Shown here one piece after another: positions 53,681-62,422 of a DNA stretch of 64,000 nt. The first letter of the stretch is position 1. Each line of letters begins with the position of its first letter. This stretch comes from Granulicella tundricola MP5ACTX9. Lineage in GTDB: Bacteria > Acidobacteriota > Terriglobia > Terriglobales > Acidobacteriaceae. Under the pieces are notes generated by a model. That model did not search any database, was not told where the DNA came from, and saw nothing but the letters and a program-made list of their open reading frames with translations. The position numbers and the translations under genes are program-made. Location: assembly GCF_000178975.2 (NCBI RefSeq), contig NC_015064.1, positions 3,782,001 through 3,846,000 on the forward strand. Direction: 5' to 3'.

Positions 53681-53799
53681 AGCAACTACCACGCGTTGAG
53701 ACAGATTGATTATAGCCTGAACGCAAGAAAAACACGCCACCCCGAAGTTTCACCTGGCTCAACTGCTTTTTACTGCCTCACACTGCTCCCTACTGGCCT

Positions 53800-54864
53800 T
53801 TACGGCCTCACCATCACCTGCGCTGCAAACCGTTCCATCTCTTCCGCCTGCGGGCTGGACTGCAGCAGCACCAAGTCAACCCCCACCGCTGCAAACTCCT
53901 CCATCCGTTCCTTCACTCGCTGCGGCGTCCCCACAAACCCCGCCTTCAGCCCCCGATTCGAAACCGAATAATCCTCCAGCGAGATCTTTTGCTCCAGCTT
54001 CGAACCCGTGACCCACTGCTGATAGTTCGCATACCCACGAGCCGACGCGTTCACATTCGTAATCCGCGCCACCTCCGCATCCGCCTCGGCCTCGGAGTCC
54101 CGCACAATCGAATACCCCGCCACGCCGAACGTCATCGGAGCCAGCCCGAGCTTCTCCCGCCGCTCCCGCATATCGGCAATCTTCTTGCCCACCACCTCGG
54201 GCGGATCGCCATGCATCAGGTAAGCGTCACACTTGGCCGCAATCAGGTTCTTCGCCGTCTCGGACTCGCCCCCGGCATACAGCGTGGGACGTCCACCCTT
54301 GGTCGCCCCAGCCGCAGGCATCCCCGTAAACCGACGCCCCGCTACAGGCTTCGGCGAAAGCACATTCTCGCGTATGTCATACAGCGGCCCCTGATGCGTA
54401 AAGCCCTGCTGACTCCAGCAACCATCCACTACATCGAGCCACTCAGATGTCCGCGCATACCGCATCTCATGCTCGTCGAACGTGATCCCGTACTTCGTCG
54501 ATTCATCCCGCCACCAGCTTGAGACGACATTCAGTGAAAGCCGCCCCTTGCTAATCTGATCGATGTTCGCCGCCTGCTTCGCCAGCAGTGCGGGATTATG
54601 AAACGTAGGCCGCACCGCCACCATGATCTCAATCGACTCCGTCACCGCAGCCAGCGCCGCAGCCGTAGACCACGCATCGAGCGACGGCGCATCAACCCCC
54701 TTGATGTCGTTCAGGTTGAGCTCCGCGATCAGCGTCAGATCGTACCCAATCTGCTCCGCCCGCTTCACCAGCCGGCTGGTGTACTCCCAGCTCGTCTCCA
54801 TCTGCTCGTCGTCCAGGTTGCGCAGCCATCCGCCGAACACCGGCAGCCAGAATCCATAGCGCAT
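53800..54864 (-). CDS. LLM-class flavin-dependent monooxygenase (SfnG/SsuD-like)
   Basis: 354 residues with a luciferase-like TIM barrel: MRYGFWLPVFGGW, IMVAVRPTFHNPALLAKQAA and GRLSLNVVSSWW are the conserved FMN-pocket segments, and TLYAGGES and GFVGTPQRV appear in the C-terminal half. Closest in pattern to FMNH2-dependent dimethylsulfone and alkanesulfonate monooxygenases, which release sulfite or sulfinate for sulfur supply. Its ATG overlaps the TGA of the upstream ATP-grasp gene by one base, so the two are coupled. The substrate is not certain. Confidence 0.8.
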   Translation of the reverse strand: MRYGFWLPVFGGWLRNLDDEQMETSWEYTSRLVKRAEQIGYDLTLIAELNLNDIKGVDAPSLDAWSTAAALAAVTESIEIMVAVRPTFHNPALLAKQAANIDQISKGRLSLNVVSSWWRDESTKYGITFDEHEMRYARTSEWLDVVDGCWSQQGFTHQGPLYDIRENVLSPKPVAGRRFTGMPAAGATKGGRPTLYAGGESETAKNLIAAKCDAYLMHGDPPEVVGKKIADMRERREKLGLAPMTFGVAGYSIVRDSEAEADAEVARITNVNASARGYANYQQWVTGSKLEQKISLEDYSVSNRGLKAGFVGTPQRVKERMEEFAAVGVDLVLLQSSPQAEEMERFAAQVMVRP

Positions 54865-55889
54865 CAGACCGCCGCCATTCCGGTTGCAATCTCCTGCCGT
54901 TCCTGCAGCGCCGACGTAGCCTCAGCCTCCAGCCAATCCACCAGCTTCTCAAACGGATCGAACCCAATGACATTCTTCCCATCGGCCACAAAGTTCGAAA
55001 GCGCATTCGTATCGTAGTAGTAGCGCTGCCCATCGCGATCGTCCGTCAAGTACTCCACGCCGCCAATATCGATCTGCGAAGCGAACATGATCCGCTCAAC
55101 GTCCTCGATCACCTCTGCCGGCGGTGTATAAGCCTCCACCGTAATCCCGCTCTTCGGCGCGTCGATCGCGCAAGCCCCCCGATCGAGATCCACACCCGTC
55201 GTCGTCCGGCAGATATCCGCCGGGCACAGGTCGAACGTCTCGCCCGTGATATGCACCTTGATCGCATAAAGAAACTTGCCGTTCAGCACCTCAACCCGCA
55301 CGATATGCGCGTCACGAGCCGGAATAAACTCCTGCACCAGCGCCGTCGAATCCAACCCGAACGCCAGCGCATCCGGATGGTCCGCAGGCTGCGCCGCCGC
55401 CGCCTCAAGCTGAGAGATGTGATCGAACCGCTTCACGCCCGCGCCACTCCCGCCAATATTCGGCTTCACCACCACCGGGAACCGAAGCCCCTCAGTCGCC
55501 GCCGGAGCCTGGCTCGCGCGATGGATCACCCGCGCCTTCGGATAAGCGATCCCCAGCTCTTCCATCAACGAAAGCTGTCCGGCCTTCGAGAGCTCTGCAC
55601 GAAACGCAGCCAGCCCATTAAGCACCCGAACGCCACGCGTCTCCAGGTGCTCCAGGTATCCGGCCGTATAGAAGATCTGGTCGCCATGATCGCGATTCCA
55701 CGCCGAAGGACTCATCCGGTTGAACACCAGCGAATACTTCTCCTCCGGATGGTCCGCAGGAGAATACATGTGCGTCACCGCGTCGATCTTCACGTAGTCC
55801 ACACCACGTTTATCCAACTCCGCAAACAGCGGCTTGAACCAGTTCGGCTGCTCGTAATAGATCCCAATCGGTAGCGTCTTCGTCGGCAT
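54864..55889 (-). CDS. ATP-grasp ligase (RimK/glutathione-synthase-like)
   Basis: The ATG at 55889 with AGGAG upstream gives 341 residues. An N-terminal pre-ATP-grasp region (LPIGIYYEQPNWFKPLFAEL) is followed by the ATP-binding part (RFPVVVKPNIGGSGAGVKRF, LVQEFIPARDAHIVRVEVL), and the metal-binding end (VEYLTDDRDGQRYYYDTNAL). The last has Asp/Asn instead of the usual Glu-x-Asn. Such enzymes form amide or peptide bonds via acyl phosphates. Translational coupling with an LLM oxidoreductase suggests one small biosynthetic or sulfur-related pathway; product unknown. Confidence 0.75.
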   Translation of the reverse strand: MPTKTLPIGIYYEQPNWFKPLFAELDKRGVDYVKIDAVTHMYSPADHPEEKYSLVFNRMSPSAWNRDHGDQIFYTAGYLEHLETRGVRVLNGLAAFRAELSKAGQLSLMEELGIAYPKARVIHRASQAPAATEGLRFPVVVKPNIGGSGAGVKRFDHISQLEAAAAQPADHPDALAFGLDSTALVQEFIPARDAHIVRVEVLNGKFLYAIKVHITGETFDLCPADICRTTTGVDLDRGACAIDAPKSGITVEAYTPPAEVIEDVERIMFASQIDIGGVEYLTDDRDGQRYYYDTNALSNFVADGKNVIGFDPFEKLVDWLEAEATSALQERQEIATGMAAV

Positions 55890-56050
55890 GATCACACACT
55901 CCTGCAAAACTTCGTTCTTCAAGAATATCGCGTTCCGCTGAAAAATTTGTCCCGCTGATGTCATCGCAAAACTTCTTCGCACGAGACCAAAAGAATCCCT
56001 AAACTAATGCAGCAATCCATTCCAGCCACACCTCACAGGAGGCACAACGA

Positions 56051-57379
56051 TTGACGAGAAAGATGCGGCTCCTGCCGCTCATCGGTGCCACCTACTTCAT
56101 GGTCGCCGGCGGCCCTTACGGCCTTGAGGACATCATCGGCAAGGCCGGCTACGGCCGCGCCCTCATCCTGCTTCTCGTCATCCCCTTCGTCTGGTCGCTC
56201 CCCACCTCCCTCATGGTCGGCGAGCTCGCCTCCTCCATCCCGGAAGAAGGCGGGTACTACATCTGGGTCCGCCGGGCCCTCGGCCCATTCTGGGGCTTCC
56301 AGGAGGCCTGGCTCTCGCTCGCCGCCAGCATCTTTGACATGGCCATCTACCCCGTCACCTTCGTCCTCTATCTCTCCCGCATCGCCCCCGCCCTCACCGC
56401 CGGCAACCGAGGCACCCTCTGGGCCCTCGCCGTCGTCCTCGGCTGCTGCCTCTGGAACCTCCGCGGAGCCAAAGCCGTCGGCAACGGCTCCCTCTGGCTC
56501 TTCGCCGCGCTCCTCTCGCCCTTCGTCGTCCTCATCGCCGCAGGTCTCTTCAGGGTCTTCACCCACGGCCCCGCCTGGTCCACCTTCAGCGCGCCGGTCG
56601 ATACCCCCGACCTCGCCGGTGCCGTCTCCGTCTGCCTCTGGAACTACATGGGCTGGGACAACGCTTCCACCGTAGCCCAGGAGGTGGAAGACCCTCAGCG
56701 CACCTACCCCAGGGCCATGCTCTCCGCCGCGGTCCTGGTCGCCTTCACCTATGTCCTGCCCCTCGCCGCCGTCGCCCTCGCCGGCATCCCCGCCGGCCAG
56801 TTCTCCACCGGAGCCTGGGCAGACGCAGCCCGCCAGCTAGGCGGCCCCGGCCTGGCCTTCGCCGTCGTTCTGGGTGGCACCATCAGCGGCGCAGGCATGT
56901 TCAACGCCCTCATGATGAGCTACACCCGCATCCCCTACGCCCTCGCCAAGGAAGGCCTGCTCCCCCGCGCCTTCACCCGAGTAACTCCTACCGGAGTCCC
57001 CTGGCTCAGCGTCCTCTTGTGCGCCATCGCATGGGCGTTAGCCCTTCGCCTCACCTTTGAACGCCTTATCTCAATCGACCTAGTCCTCTACGGCGCGGCA
57101 TTGTTATTGGAGTTCATCTCACTAGCCGTCCTCCGCCACCGAGCCCCCGAAATGCCCCGCCCCTTCCGCATCCCCGGCGGCACCCTAGTCGCAGCCGCCA
57201 TCGGCATCTGCCCCGCAGCCCTGATCGCCTTCGCCCTTTACGCCGCACGCGACGAAAAAGTAGCCGGCATCCCCGCCCTCGCCTTCGCCGGCATAGTAGC
57301 GATCACCGGCCCCGTCATCTACCTGCTGGCGAGACAGTTCCGAACCCCCGCCCAATCAGCTTCAGGGTCGGAGCAATAG
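56051..57379 (+). CDS. APC-family amino acid permease
   Basis: 442 residues, about 12 membrane segments. The TTG start at 56051 is supported by AGGAGG eight bases upstream. The first membrane segment has the family's LIGATYFMVAGGPYGLEDII, followed by GELASSIPEEGGYYIWVRRA, and NYMGWDNASTVAQEVEDPQR in TM6/loop. APC transporters import amino acids or amines with protons. It diverges from the ATP-grasp/LLM pair by 160 bases, so it may bring in their precursor, which is inference. Confidence 0.87.
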   Translation: MTRKMRLLPLIGATYFMVAGGPYGLEDIIGKAGYGRALILLLVIPFVWSLPTSLMVGELASSIPEEGGYYIWVRRALGPFWGFQEAWLSLAASIFDMAIYPVTFVLYLSRIAPALTAGNRGTLWALAVVLGCCLWNLRGAKAVGNGSLWLFAALLSPFVVLIAAGLFRVFTHGPAWSTFSAPVDTPDLAGAVSVCLWNYMGWDNASTVAQEVEDPQRTYPRAMLSAAVLVAFTYVLPLAAVALAGIPAGQFSTGAWADAARQLGGPGLAFAVVLGGTISGAGMFNALMMSYTRIPYALAKEGLLPRAFTRVTPTGVPWLSVLLCAIAWALALRLTFERLISIDLVLYGAALLLEFISLAVLRHRAPEMPRPFRIPGGTLVAAAIGICPAALIAFALYAARDEKVAGIPALAFAGIVAITGPVIYLLARQFRTPAQSASGSEQ

Positions 57380-57428
57380 ATCTCGTGTGCCCCACCCTCA
57401 TCGCAGTTTCATCGCGATTAGCCGGGGT

Positions 57429-57456
57429 CCCCGCCAGACGACTTTGTCTGGTGGGG
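57429..57456. terminator. Strong hairpin after the permease gene
   Basis: CCCCGCCAGAC and GTCTGGTGGGG form an 11-pair stem (one wobble) with a six-base loop, 50 bases past the stop. No T-run follows, so it may be a dispersed palindrome rather than a classical terminator. Confidence 0.5.
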
Positions 57457-57505
57457 TGGTTAGGGTGGGCATCGGCGAAGCCGACCGCTCCCGCCCATCT
57501 CAAAC

Positions 57506-57850
57506 TTAAGCCACGTTATGTGAAACCACGCCCGCCTTAGAATCCGTCCGCTCAACCACCAGCGCCTCATGCTTCCGCAGCGTCTCTTCAACCGCTACCC
57601 CAGCCCCAAGCACCGCCAGCACCACCCCACCCGCCCGTATCCCATCCATAAACTGCCCTCGCTGTTCCTTCGAAATATGCAGCACATCGAAGGTCACATG
57701 ATGCATCGCCCCCGCCTGTCCAGCCGGCGCCCCTAAATCCCCGATTACCTGGATCGCCTCATGTGCCACGCCATTCGCCAACAACTCCGTCAGAGCCTCA
57801 TTCCCCTGCCCCGTATGCCCAAACAAACCCACTAAAAACACATCACTCAT
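57506..57850 (-). CDS. Small hypothetical stress-type protein
   Basis: The ATG at 57850, after an AGGGGGG run, gives 114 residues. It begins MSDVFLVGLFGHTGQGNEAL, has a beta-alpha pattern, and a hydrophobic Gly/Ala/Val stretch (IRAGGVVLAVLGAGVAVEE) near 75-95. This resembles small general-stress proteins with a Gly-rich hydrophobic loop, but no firm family can be named. It stands 33 bases from the terminator of the upstream pyrophosphatase gene. Confidence 0.6.
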   Translation of the reverse strand: MSDVFLVGLFGHTGQGNEALTELLANGVAHEAIQVIGDLGAPAGQAGAMHHVTFDVLHISKEQRGQFMDGIRAGGVVLAVLGAGVAVEETLRKHEALVVERTDSKAGVVSHNVA

Positions 57851-57881
57851 CCCCCCTAAGATGCACCCACCCCCCAAAGAG

Positions 57882-57913
57882 AAAAGGCGGCCACCCTAAA
57901 AAGGGTAACCGCC
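57882..57913 (-). terminator. Terminator of the pyrophosphatase gene
   Basis: On the minus strand GGCGG..ACCCT and AGGGT..CCGCC form a bulged stem followed by TTTTCTC, 30 bases past the ppa stop. Confidence 0.75.
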
Positions 57914-57942
57914 CGCTAGTCCCTAGGCCCTAGGCTCTAGAA

Positions 57943-58512
57943 CTAGTCCTTAGGCACCGGCTTAGCCTCAGGATTCTTCTGGTGCTCAATCCACCGAGCC
58001 TGCGCCTCCGTCACCTTGTTCCGTGCGAACGCAGCATCCCGCCAGCCCTTGACCTCAACGCGCTTTCCCTCAAGATCCTTGTAGATCGCAAAGAAGTGCG
58101 TGATCTCCTTCAGCATGTGCGGATAGATCTCGCTGTAGTTCCAGACGTCCTTGTACCGCGGATTGCCCATCCCGACGCATAGCACCTTCTCATCGCCCAG
58201 GCCCTGGTCCATCATCTCCAGCAGCCCGATCGGACGAACCTCCATCACGCAACCGGAAAAGCTCGGGCTATCCACCAGCACCAGCACGTCCAGCGGATCG
58301 CCGTCATCGCCCAGCGTGCTCGGAATAAACCCATAATCCCCCGGATAATGCACGGGCGAGTAGAGATTGCGGTCCAGCCGGAATACGTGCAGATCCTTGT
58401 CATACTCGTACTTGTTTACGCCCTCCTGCGGTATCTCAATGACCACATTGATCACTTCAGGGGACTTCGGCCCGACCGGCAACTCCATGTAATTTGGCAT
58501 AAAATCTGGCAT
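57943..58512 (-). CDS. ppa: Inorganic pyrophosphatase (family I)
   Basis: 189 residues. The family I signature DGDPLDVLV is intact, with YPGDYGFIPSTLGDDGD before it, VIEIPQEGVNKYEYDKD supplying the conserved Lys/Glu, and KDVWNYSEIYPHMLKEITHF with the catalytic Tyr/Lys. It hydrolyses PPi to drive biosynthesis. The ATG at 58512 is used; an ATG four codons later is possible. It is slightly longer than E. coli PPase because of a C-terminal tail (EHQKNPEAKPVPKD). Confidence 0.95.
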   Translation of the reverse strand: MPDFMPNYMELPVGPKSPEVINVVIEIPQEGVNKYEYDKDLHVFRLDRNLYSPVHYPGDYGFIPSTLGDDGDPLDVLVLVDSPSFSGCVMEVRPIGLLEMMDQGLGDEKVLCVGMGNPRYKDVWNYSEIYPHMLKEITHFFAIYKDLEGKRVEVKGWRDAAFARNKVTEAQARWIEHQKNPEAKPVPKD

Positions 58513-58670
58513 CTCTTCTCGCGTTCTGGGATTTTGTTCACTGTCGTTCGCGCTGCTTCCGCGGCCCGCATCATCTTACGCCGAGTCGTACCCAGGCGCA
58601 CCGCCAACCACAAGCAGCACAGGCCCGCACCTTTCGGGAACCTGCTCTTACAAGTCTATAATTAGATTGA

Positions 58671-58922
58671 ATGAAAGCCCATGTCTACGTCACCCTCAAG
58701 CGGACCGTCCTCGATGCCCAGGGACAAACCGTCGCCGACGCCCTCCGCCGCATGAACTACAAAGGCGTCGCAGACGTCCGCCAGGGAAAGTACTTCCTGC
58801 TCACCCTCGACGCCACCGCAGCAGCCGATCCCACCGCAGCCGAAGCCGAAGTCAACCGCATCGCCCGCGAGATCCTCGTCAACCCCGTGATCGAGGAATA
58901 CTCCTTCCGCCTCGAGCCCTAA
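58671..58922 (+). CDS. purS: Phosphoribosylformylglycinamidine synthase subunit PurS
   Basis: 83 residues: HVYVTLKRTVLDAQGQTVAD, ALRRMNYKGVADVRQGKYF and NPVIEEYSFRLEP are the hallmarks of PurS. It bridges PurQ and PurL in the fourth step of purine synthesis. A perfect TATAAT lies eight bases before the ATG with no ribosome site, so the transcript may be leaderless. Neither purQ nor purL is adjacent, unlike in most genomes with a separate PurS. Confidence 0.93.
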   Translation: MKAHVYVTLKRTVLDAQGQTVADALRRMNYKGVADVRQGKYFLLTLDATAAADPTAAEAEVNRIAREILVNPVIEEYSFRLEP

Positions 58923-59109
58923 GCTCCCACATCCCAGACCTTCATCCCGAGTCCCCCTTTCGTGGGATTCCCCTGCCTGCTGCGTCGTTTCTACACTTAA
59001 TTCAATAGCCCTCCCTGTCCCACTGCATTCCTGATCTGCCTCTAACATCCTGACTCTAAACGTGGCACGACGATTGCCCCGTTCCTGACAGGCTTAAGGG
59101 GCCATACTC

Positions 59110-59697
59110 ATGATCTGCAACATCCTCCGCCGTCTCGCCACCACGACCTTCGCCGCGACCGCCTTCCTGGCCTCCGCCTCCCTGCTCCAGGCCCAATCCT
59201 TCGCCACCGCCGCCCGCACCGTGAGCATCTCCGCCTTCGCCGGCGCCTCCCGCGTCAATACCGACTACGGCAGCACCAACGCCGGCTACCTCTTCGGCGC
59301 AGACTTCACCCGCCATTACCACCTCGTCGACCCATCCCTCGAGGTCCGCGCCACCATCGCGCCCGGCAGCAGCATCGGCGAAAAAACCTTCTCCGGCGGC
59401 CTCCGCCTCCAGAAGCGCTTCCACCGCTTCCAGCCCTACGCCGACCTCCTCGCAGGCGCGGGCTCCATCACGTTCAACCACCCTACTGTCGTCAACGGCA
59501 TCCCCTATGCCTCAGACAACTCCTTCATCTACGTCTTCGGAGGCGGCATGGACTACTACGTCACCCGCAACTTCGCCGTCAAAGCCGACTACAACCAGCA
59601 ACTCTGGCGCCTCGGCCAGAACCTCAACCGCCTAACCCCCTCCGCCCTCACCATCGGCATCGTCTACCGCATCCCCTTCCACCCCTACAACAGGTAG
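59110..59697 (+). CDS. Small outer-membrane beta-barrel protein
   Basis: 195 residues with a signal peptide (about 1-29, ending LLQAQ). The mature part alternates amphipathic strands and turns (VSISAFAGASRV, AGYLFGADFTRHYHL, SFIYVFGGGMDYYVTR) and ends in ALTIGIVYRIPFHPYNR. This is the pattern of an eight-strand OmpA/OmpX-type barrel. The C-terminus is not Phe, which is unusual but the aromatic IPFHPY is close. Function unknown, probably structural or adhesive. Confidence 0.78.
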   Translation: MICNILRRLATTTFAATAFLASASLLQAQSFATAARTVSISAFAGASRVNTDYGSTNAGYLFGADFTRHYHLVDPSLEVRATIAPGSSIGEKTFSGGLRLQKRFHRFQPYADLLAGAGSITFNHPTVVNGIPYASDNSFIYVFGGGMDYYVTRNFAVKADYNQQLWRLGQNLNRLTPSALTIGIVYRIPFHPYNR

Positions 59698-59761
59698 TGG
59701 ATAAAGATACTGTTCTAGAAGTGGCATAGACGAGTTTTCCTTCAAGACATAATCTCTACAA

Positions 59762-59980
59762 ATGGCAAGTAACCCATATCTCCACAGGACGGCTTGCTTC
59801 GCGGTTTCGAGTGTCGCCTTCGCGGTACTTGCATGGGGAGTTGGATTGGATGGTGGTCCCTGTGGTGGATTGGGACTCGATCTGCTCATACTTTCGGTCT
59901 TGCTTTTAGTGATCACTCTTGGCTGCGCGGCTGACTGGCTCCTACAAAGCAAAGAAATCCGCTTTCGCAGAGATTTTTGA
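59762..59980 (+). CDS. Small two-pass membrane protein
   Basis: 72 residues. TAATCT ends six bases before the ATG, matching the leaderless pattern seen elsewhere, which supports it as a real gene. Two membrane segments are seen at about 9-26 (TACFAVSSVAFAVLAWGV) and 38-60 (LGLDLLILSVLLLVITLG), with a basic C-terminus (KEIRFRRDF). No family recognised. Confidence 0.55.
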   Translation: MASNPYLHRTACFAVSSVAFAVLAWGVGLDGGPCGGLGLDLLILSVLLLVITLGCAADWLLQSKEIRFRRDF

Positions 59981-60062
59981 CGATAAAGCAGAGATTAGAT
60001 TCCTGTGCGCGAAACAGGCGTTCTGTACGCCAGCATGACCCGAATGCTAGGCTCGAAAGCTG

Positions 60063-61244
60063 ATGCCTAAGACAGATCACCCTCAAAACTCCTCCCGCTT
60101 CGTCCGAGCCTGCCTCCGCCAGCCCGTAGACCGCACGCCCGTGTGGTTCCTCCGCCAGGCCGGCCGTTACATGCCCGAGTACATGGCCGTCCGCAAGCAC
60201 CACACCCTCCTCGAGATCTGCCGCACCCCAGAAATCGCCGCGGAAGTCACCATCACCGCCGCCGAACGTCTCGGCGTAGACGCCGCCATCATCTTCGCCG
60301 ACCTCCTCCTGCCCTTCACCCCCATGGGCCTGGACTTCGAGTTCGTCGCCGGCGAAGGCCCCGTAGTCAACACCCCCATCCGCACGTACGAGCAGGTCCA
60401 GGCCCTTCGCACCGACCGCTCCGAAGACCTCATCTACGTCTCCCAATCCATCGAAAAAGTAGCCAAACACTTCGCCTCCCCCCGTCCACCGGAAGCGGGA
60501 CAAACAGACGGAGACCAGTTAGGCATCATCGGCTTCTGCGGAGCCCCCTTCACCCTCGCCAGCTACATGATCGAAGGCGGCAGCTCCCGCAACTACATCG
60601 AAGCCAAAAAAATGATGTACGCCAGCGGTGCCACCACAGAAAGTCGTCATTCTGAGCGAAGCTCAGAACCTCCGTATTTGCACTCTTCGACCGAGCCACA
60701 ATCTCCCATGGAAACCACCGGTTCCGCCGCGTGGCCCCTCCTCATGGAAAAGCTGGTCACCGTCCTCACCGCCTTCGCCGCCCAGCAAGTAGAAGCCGGC
60801 GCAGACGTCATCCAGGTCTTCGACTCCTGGGCCGGAGCCCTCTCGGTCGAGGACTATCGCCAGTTCTGCCTCGCCCCTACAAAGCAGTTGGTAGAAAACA
60901 TCCGCAACATGGGCGTCCCCGCCATCTACTTCGGCGTAGACACCGCCTCGCTCCTCCCCACCATGACCGAAACCGGAGCCGACGTCCTCGGCCTCGACTG
61001 GCGCATTCCTCTCGACGAGGGCTGGAAATCGGTGGGCACAGCCCACGCGATACAAGGAAACTTAGACCCCATCGCCCTCTTTGCCCCCCAGGAAGTCCTC
61101 CACGCCCGCGTCAAAACCATCCTGCAACAAGCCGCCAACCGCCCCGGTCACATCTTCAACCTAGGCCACGGCATCGTCCCTGGCACCCCGGTCGAAAACG
61201 TCATCCAGGTAGCCCGCTGGGTCCACGAACTCTCGGCCCGCTAG
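60063..61244 (+). CDS. hemE: Uroporphyrinogen decarboxylase with in-frame repeat-derived insertion
   Basis: 393 residues. RTPVWFLRQAGRYMPEY, the family signature that binds substrate carboxylates, is at 24-40, with GAPFTLASYMIEGGSS and SWAGALSVEDYRQF further on. It decarboxylates uroporphyrinogen III to coproporphyrinogen III. About 34 residues near 189-222 are extra compared with E. coli HemE, between KKMMYA and WPLLMEKL; they include RHSERSSEPPYLHSS, encoded by a dispersed repeat. The insertion falls in a surface loop, so activity may be kept. The reading frame is intact across it. Confidence 0.93.
   Translation: MPKTDHPQNSSRFVRACLRQPVDRTPVWFLRQAGRYMPEYMAVRKHHTLLEICRTPEIAAEVTITAAERLGVDAAIIFADLLLPFTPMGLDFEFVAGEGPVVNTPIRTYEQVQALRTDRSEDLIYVSQSIEKVAKHFASPRPPEAGQTDGDQLGIIGFCGAPFTLASYMIEGGSSRNYIEAKKMMYASGATTESRHSERSSEPPYLHSSTEPQSPMETTGSAAWPLLMEKLVTVLTAFAAQQVEAGADVIQVFDSWAGALSVEDYRQFCLAPTKQLVENIRNMGVPAIYFGVDTASLLPTMTETGADVLGLDWRIPLDEGWKSVGTAHAIQGNLDPIALFAPQEVLHARVKTILQQAANRPGHIFNLGHGIVPGTPVENVIQVARWVHELSAR
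60646..60680 (+). repeat. Dispersed repeat inside hemE
   Basis: GTCATTCTGAGCGAAGC and CCGTATTTG segments match the inverse of the copy at 63180-63214 (GTCATCCTGAGCG and CCCGTATTGG). It is read in frame within hemE. Confidence 0.65.
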
Positions 61245-61305
61245 CCTCTAGCCCGCAACTCAGGAAAGAATCGAAACTCAGCGTTCAAACATCTATTCTG
61301 CCGGT

Positions 61306-62328
61306 ATGAAAAACATCGGTTTTCTCTCCTTCGGACACTGGAACCCCTCCCCGCAGTCAGCGACACGCTCGGCTGCGGACGTCCTCCTGCAGTCCATCGA
61401 CCTCGCAGTTGAAGCCGAGCGCCTCGGCATGGACGGAGCCTACTTCCGCGTCCATCACTTCGCACGCCAGTTAGCCTCGCCCTTCCCATTGCTGGCAGCC
61501 GTCGGAGCCCGCACCAAAAAGATCGAGATCGGCACTGGTGTCATCGATATGCGGTACGAAAACCCGCATTACATGGCAGAAGACGCCGGTTCCGCGGACC
61601 TCATCGCCGGCTCCCGCCTCCAGCTAGGCATCAGCCGAGGATCACCGGAGCAGGTCATTGAAGGCTGGCGGCACTTCGGCCACGACCTGGCCCCGGGAGA
61701 AGACGATGCCGCCATGGGTCGCCGCCACACAGAAATGTTCCTCGAGCTCCTCGGCGGCAAAGGCTTCGCCCAACCCAACCCTCGCCCCATGTTCGCCAAC
61801 CCTCCCGGCCTCCTGCGTCTCGAGCCGCACTCTGAAACCCTCCGCGACCGTATCTGGTGGGGTTCGGCTACGAACGCCACCGCCGTCTGGGCCGCAAAGC
61901 TCGGAATGAACCTCCAGAGCTCGACCCTCAAGTTCGATGAAACCGGCGAGCCCCTGCACATCCAGCAAGCCGCCCAGATCCGCGCCTTCCGCGCCTCCTG
62001 GAAGGAAGCCGGCCACACCCGCACCCCTCGCGTCTCCGTCAGCCGAAGCATCTTCGCCCTCATGAACGATCAGGACCGCGCCTACTTCGGTCGCAGCGGC
62101 CAGGAAACAGACCAGATCGGCTTCATCGACGGAGCCACCCGCGCCGTCTTCGGCCGAGACTACGCCGCAGAACCAGAGGTGCTCATCCAGCAGCTAAAAA
62201 ACGATCAGGCCATCGCAGAAGCAGACACCCTCCTCCTCACGGTCCCCAACCAGCTAGGCGTCGCCTATAACGTCCACGTCATGGAAGCCATCCTAAAGAC
62301 GGTTGCTCCCGCGCTCGGCTGGCGTTGA
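61306..62328 (+). CDS. LLM-class flavin-dependent oxidoreductase
   Basis: 340 residues of luciferase-like TIM-barrel type: LAVEAERLGMDGAYFRVHHF, IEIGTGVIDMRYENP and LQLGISRGSPEQVIEGW are the conserved flavin-pocket segments, and RIWWGSATNATAVWAAKLG follows. TATTCT ends six bases before the ATG, a leaderless-type start. Subgroup differs from the SfnG-like enzyme at 53800, so it is not a paralogous duplicate. FMN or F420 as cofactor cannot be decided, nor the substrate. Confidence 0.82.
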   Translation: MKNIGFLSFGHWNPSPQSATRSAADVLLQSIDLAVEAERLGMDGAYFRVHHFARQLASPFPLLAAVGARTKKIEIGTGVIDMRYENPHYMAEDAGSADLIAGSRLQLGISRGSPEQVIEGWRHFGHDLAPGEDDAAMGRRHTEMFLELLGGKGFAQPNPRPMFANPPGLLRLEPHSETLRDRIWWGSATNATAVWAAKLGMNLQSSTLKFDETGEPLHIQQAAQIRAFRASWKEAGHTRTPRVSVSRSIFALMNDQDRAYFGRSGQETDQIGFIDGATRAVFGRDYAAEPEVLIQQLKNDQAIAEADTLLLTVPNQLGVAYNVHVMEAILKTVAPALGWR

Positions 62329-62422
62329 CCATTGGCTCGACAATCGTCGCGTCCTCCTTCGGCAACGGCATGCTGCCTTCTCCCATGCGAGCGTAGGCTG
62401 GGGCGTAGAGGATGGTAGACCA

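Noticed and set aside
53588..53971. Plus-strand frame starting MAESGGFEPPV
   Set aside because: Reads across the antisense of tRNA-Ser; same false-ORF signature.
56085..56675. 196-codon Ser/Pro-rich frame inside the permease
   Set aside because: Low-complexity shadow of the APC permease in a shifted frame.
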